NCBI GenBank assembly: GCA_020430865.1
Contig: JAGQIY010001124.1
Coordinates: 1-18,419, forward strand
DNA: 18,419 bases
From: Myxococcales bacterium
GTDB lineage: Bacteria > Myxococcota > Polyangia > Polyangiales > Polyangiaceae
Direction: 5' to 3'
Shown: positions 14,517 to 18,419 of the stretch, in pieces
How positions within the stretch are numbered: the stretch's first letter is position 1
How the letters are laid out: every line of letters starts with the position of its first letter
Made by a program: the position numbers and the translations under genes
The notes under the pieces: generated by a model
What the model saw: the letters and a program-made list of their open reading frames with translations, nothing else
Told to the model about the DNA's origin: nothing
Database searches by the model: none

Positions 14517-16709
14517 CTACTCGAGCAGGTCCGCGGCGCAGCGGAAGCCAATGCCGTGGCTCAGCGTCTCCGGCTTCATGGCGTAGCGGAAGCTTGGGCG
14601 CAGCCAAGCCTTGTAGCCTCCGTTCCAAGCCCCGCCGCGAATCACCCGTTTCTCGCCCTGGCTGGGGCCACTCGGGTTCTGCTTCTCCTCCTTGGAGTAC
14701 GGGCCTTGCCAGTCTGCGACCCACTCCCAGACGTTCCCGACGATGTCCTTCGCCCCGAATCTAGAATTTCCCCCAGGAAAGCTTCCCACCGGCGCTGTCG
14801 TGGGATAGCGATCGTTCTCCTCGTAGAGCGCCGTGAGCTTCTCGCCCTGCCGGGTCGCCCAGTTCACGCACTCCCAGCCGCAGGCGTTGAGCAGCCTGGA
14901 AGACGGCTCGTCGTCTCCCCACGGATATATGCGTCCATCTGAGGAGCGCGCCGCGTACTCCCACTCGGCCTCGGTGGGGAGGCGCTTGCCCTGAACCTCG
15001 CAGTAGTCGTGGGCCTGCTGCCAGCTGACGCAGTTGATCGGGTGATCCCCTCGACCCTCGCTGTTCTCGTTGCAGGCGGTCGAATAGATGCGCGCCTGTG
15101 GCCGGGTCATACCTTCCCACTCGACGTCGCGAGAAGCGCGTCGGCACTTTCCAGCGCCCGAGCACTTCTGATACGCCCGCACCGTCACCTCGGTCTCATC
15201 GAGGCAGTACCCCGCGAGCAGGACGTGATGGCTCGGCTTCTCCAGCTCCAACGCATCATCCGCGTCCGACCCCATGAAGAACTGGCCGGCGGGGATCGTC
15301 AGCATGCCCTGGGGGCACGCTGGGCTGGGCGGCGGGGTGGCTGGGGTCTCCTGAACGGCTCGCTCGGACGCCCGCACCTGGATCGAGTTCGGCGTGCCCC
15401 TCGACGTGAGCAGGAACACTCCTCCGCCCGCGAGTGCCGCGGCGGCCGCCGCGATGAGGGCCGTGGAGGCCCAGCGCGGAGCCCCTCTGGGTGGGGCGTG
15501 AGTCGGCAGCGAGCGACTCAGCGGCGGTGACGAGCCGCCCAGCGAGGACGCGGTCACTGGAGAAGACCCACCATCGCGGCCATGTTTCCATGCGGATTCC
15601 ATCGGCGGGGACGCGAGCGGCGCGGTGACTGGCCTGGTCGGCGCCGGCAATGGGTGGACCGAGGCGCTCGGCAGAGAGTCCAGATCGGCGTCCCAGCGTG
15701 CGGTGCCCCCGGAACCGTGCGCTGGCGACGTCAGCGCGCGAACGGCGGAGTCGGAAATAGGCGGTGGACGCACGCTGGGGGACTGGATGATGCCCAGCGC
15801 GTCCGCGAGGGCGGACCAGAACTTCCCAGCGCTGGCGTAGCGATCGGTGGTGTAGAGCGCGAGCGCCTGCTCGAACACCGCCTCGACGTCTGGCGACACG
15901 AACGCGCCGAGCGCCGCGGGTGTCGGGCGCTGGCGCGTATCGGTGCTGGAGGCAGCGAAGTCGGCGGGACTGGGCCCAGCGAGCGGTTGCCGCCCGGAAA
16001 TCAGCTCGGCTGCAACCAGGGCCAACTGGTAGACGTCCGTCCAAGGGCCAGTCTTGCCGAATCGCGAGTCGAACTGCTCCGGGGCGCCGTAGCTCGGGGT
16101 GAACGAGCTGACCTGGCGCCCCGTGGTCCCAAGCACCGGCGACTGAGCGTACATGATCTGCGCCACGCCGAAGTCGAGTAGCTTGACGACGTCGGGTTCG
16201 TGGGGATCGCCCACCACCACCAGGTTCTCGGGCTTCACGTCGCGATGCGCGACGCCCCGCTGGTGGGCGAGCTCCAGGGCACGCGCCACGCCCTCGAGCA
16301 TCAGGAACACCTCGGCAGGCGTCCTGCGCGGCTCCCCACGCTCATTCTCACGATCCAGGATCGCGTCGAGCGGCTCGCCTTCGAGCCACTCCATCACCAT
16401 GTAAGGGATCCAGTCTCCCTCTGGTGTGGTGAAGGTGCCGACGTCCCGCGGCTGAACGATGCTCGCGCTCTGAGAAGACAGATCGCTGAGCAGCGCACCC
16501 TCGTTCACGAACGCTTGCTGGAGCGCCGCGCGGTCCTCGGCGGGAGCCTCCGCCAGGAAGGTGAAGAACTTCACGGCGATCGGCGACTTCCACAGCTTGT
16601 GGTGCCCCTTGTAGACCAGGGAGAAACCACCCGCTGCGATCAGCTCGCGGATCTCATACTTCTGCGCGAGCGTCTCACCGCACACGCCCAGGGGGTCACG
16701 CTCAGACAT
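14517..16709 (-). CDS. Membrane Ser/Thr protein kinase fused to an FGE/SUMF1-like domain
   Basis: This is a 730-residue protein. The cytoplasmic kinase domain (18-305) has Lys47 (AVKFF), Glu70, HRDVKPEN (155-162), DFG (179-181) and APE (209-211). Its glycine loop is weak: IAAGGFSLVY has Ala and Ser where two of three glycines are usual. A Pro- and Ser-rich linker (310-412) leads to one membrane segment (about 415-436). The outer C-terminal domain (464-730) is of the formylglycine-generating-enzyme type (GMLTIPAGQFFMGSD, RLPTEAEWEYAAR, DIVGNVWEWVADW, VIRGGAW, GFRCAAD). The two catalytic cysteines of true FGE are absent; by alignment from memory they fall near R704 and Y709. The domain nevertheless holds ten cysteines (the kinase part has one), which fits disulfides outside the cell. 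Probably a receptor kinase with a ligand-binding FGE fold. It is convergent with the sensor kinase gene, 14 bases apart. Confidence 0.9.
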   Translation of the reverse strand: MSERDPLGVCGETLAQKYEIRELIAAGGFSLVYKGHHKLWKSPIAVKFFTFLAEAPAEDRAALQQAFVNEGALLSDLSSQSASIVQPRDVGTFTTPEGDWIPYMVMEWLEGEPLDAILDRENERGEPRRTPAEVFLMLEGVARALELAHQRGVAHRDVKPENLVVVGDPHEPDVVKLLDFGVAQIMYAQSPVLGTTGRQVSSFTPSYGAPEQFDSRFGKTGPWTDVYQLALVAAELISGRQPLAGPSPADFAASSTDTRQRPTPAALGAFVSPDVEAVFEQALALYTTDRYASAGKFWSALADALGIIQSPSVRPPPISDSAVRALTSPAHGSGGTARWDADLDSLPSASVHPLPAPTRPVTAPLASPPMESAWKHGRDGGSSPVTASSLGGSSPPLSRSLPTHAPPRGAPRWASTALIAAAAAALAGGGVFLLTSRGTPNSIQVRASERAVQETPATPPPSPACPQGMLTIPAGQFFMGSDADDALELEKPSHHVLLAGYCLDETEVTVRAYQKCSGAGKCRRASRDVEWEGMTRPQARIYSTACNENSEGRGDHPINCVSWQQAHDYCEVQGKRLPTEAEWEYAARSSDGRIYPWGDDEPSSRLLNACGWECVNWATRQGEKLTALYEENDRYPTTAPVGSFPGGNSRFGAKDIVGNVWEWVADWQGPYSKEEKQNPSGPSQGEKRVIRGGAWNGGYKAWLRPSFRYAMKPETLSHGIGFRCAADLLE

Positions 16710-16722
16710 TGCCGGATCCGCA

Positions 16723-16737
16723 GCTCACACCGTGAGC
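16723..16737. promoter_or_regulatory. Inverted repeat in the leader of the kinase-fusion gene
   Basis: GCTCAC-ACC-GTGAGC is a perfect six-base inverted repeat, 14-28 bases upstream of the ATG at 16709. A second one, CTCGTG-N8-CACGAG (16746-16765), lies just above it. They could be an operator or RNA hairpins. The rest of the 279-base gap up to 16988 shows no gene, only the hairpin at 16942-16967. Confidence 0.25.
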
Positions 16738-16941
16738 CGCAACTGCTCGTGCCTACGCACACGAGTCGAGAGGGGTTACAGGACCTCCGCACCGCAGCGT
16801 CGGAGACCGATCGATGGAGTACGCCGAGCCGTGGGCGAGATCCACCCACATCAACAGCCGAGCGCGACTTCCATCACGACGGATCTCAGCGTGAGCAAAA
16901 CCATCCACACGACGTGCAGGGTTTGTTCCCCTTGCAGCTTG

Positions 16942-16967
16942 CCCCTGGTCGTGACCGCGACCAGGGG
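16942..16967. terminator. Strong hairpin downstream of menB
   Basis: CCCCTGGTCG-TGACCG-CGACCAGGGG is a perfect ten-base-pair stem with a six-base loop. It lies 21 bases after the menB stop (minus strand, 16989). On the minus strand no U-run follows it. It is the strongest hairpin of the window and most likely ends menB transcription. Confidence 0.55.
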
Positions 16968-16988
16968 GGACGGTCGAGCGCTGATCGG

Positions 16989-17879
<891 letters not shown>

Positions 17880-17931
17880 GCTGCGCTCCTAGCGGATCAG
17901 CGCCGCGGGAGACAGCAGCAAACCGCCGGAT

Positions 17932-18417
17932 TCAGAGCGAGCCCGTCGTGGCGCCAAAACCGTAGCCGACGAGCAGGCCGACGAAGCCGTCGTCATCGGG
18001 GCCGAAGCGGATACTGTAGGAACCAACCGCAGACACGGCGAACCCCGCGAGGATCATGCCCAGCTGGGCATGAGGCCCGAACATGCCGAAGCTGAACTCG
18101 TCATCGACGCTGCCGATCTCCACCAGGCTGGCCCCGACCCGCGCGAACGGCGTGACCAGCGTGTCCGCCAGCACGTAGACGTGGGGACCAAACGCCACCT
18201 CCTGCACGTCCCGTGTGAAGCGCGCCCGCAGATCGACGCCAGGACCGCCGATCTCCGCGGACTCGTCATGGTCGCTCAGGTTCAGACCGCCGCCGATCAT
18301 CAGCGCGGCGCCAGTGCGCCCATCGGTATGCGCCGGAGCGGTCGTCGCTCCAGCCTCGGCGTCCGCCAAGACCGATGCACAACCGCTGGCGCAAATCAGC
18401 ACCACGACCCCGACGCA
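17932..18417 (-). CDS. Exported protein, probable lipoprotein, 5' end outside window
   Basis: The frame runs off the right edge; about 162 C-terminal residues are visible. They open with a hydrophobic stretch ending in ICASGC, a plausible lipobox (VVVLICASGCAS), so the true start should be only a few codons beyond the window. The mature part has glycine-rich, alternating segments (GAALMIGGGLNL, FGPHVYVLADTLVTPFARVGASLV, each a strand-like run) and ends VGLLVGYGFGATTGSL, as in small beta-barrel or beta-sandwich proteins of the outer membrane. No known family is recognised. It lies 52 bases upstream of menB on the same strand, but its function looks unrelated. Confidence 0.6.
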   Translation of the reverse strand, partial: CVGVVVLICASGCASVLADAEAGATTAPAHTDGRTGAALMIGGGLNLSDHDESAEIGGPGVDLRARFTRDVQEVAFGPHVYVLADTLVTPFARVGASLVEIGSVDDEFSFGMFGPHAQLGMILAGFAVSAVGSYSIRFGPDDDGFVGLLVGYGFGATTGSL

Positions 18418-18419
18418 TA

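Noticed and set aside
14500..14519. Hairpin TAGCC/GGCTA between the sensor kinase gene and the kinase-fusion gene
   Set aside because: The stem is only five base pairs with a ten-base loop and is made mostly of the two stop codons.
14517..15330. Active formylglycine-generating enzyme (sulfatase maturation)
   Set aside because: The paired catalytic cysteines are missing, and no sulfatase gene is nearby.

Overview
This 18.4 kb window is GC-rich chromosomal DNA, densely coding on both strands. Its content suggests a member of the Myxococcota (Polyangiales/Sorangiineae-like), though the taxon is inferred and not proven. The clues are several lipoproteins and small outer-membrane beta-barrels without close named relatives, a Ser/Thr protein kinase fused to a sulfatase-modifying-factor-like domain, a sigma54-type response regulator with an NtrY-like kinase, and a menaquinone gene (menB). 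I see no mobile element, CRISPR array, tRNA or rRNA. No gap between genes exceeds about 280 bases.

Left part (1-7023): the 3' end of a beta-barrel protein; a lipoprotein that looks like a copper type II (PHM-like) monooxygenase with all six copper ligands; a convergent small lipoprotein with twin CX3C motifs; a one-TM protein with a zinc ribbon; an APC amino-acid permease fused to two Usp domains; a convergent DUF3943-like exported protein; and a divergent small beta-barrel protein. Most convergent boundaries carry a GC-rich hairpin without a U-tract.

Central part (7024-14502): one operon of five genes, namely a membrane-fusion (HlyD/MacA-like) protein, a MacB/LolD-type ATPase, a large two-repeat MacB/FtsX permease, an NtrC-type response regulator and an NtrY-like histidine kinase. 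Upstream lie a terminator-like hairpin, two 16-bp dyads exactly 21 bp apart, an AT-rich near-palindrome and a very good -24/-12 (sigma54) promoter match at 7207-7222. The likely picture is an envelope efflux or lipoprotein-export pump whose own sigma54 activator and kinase sit at the end of its operon and drive it from the upstream dyads. No TolC-type outer-membrane factor is encoded here.

Right part (14517-18419): on the minus strand, the kinase/FGE-like fusion, menB (with the Asp that marks bicarbonate-independent enzymes) and the 3' part of another exported protein.

The strongest leads are the predicted sigma54 autoregulatory region of the efflux operon, the surface copper monooxygenase-like lipoprotein, and the kinase whose FGE-like domain has lost the catalytic cysteines.
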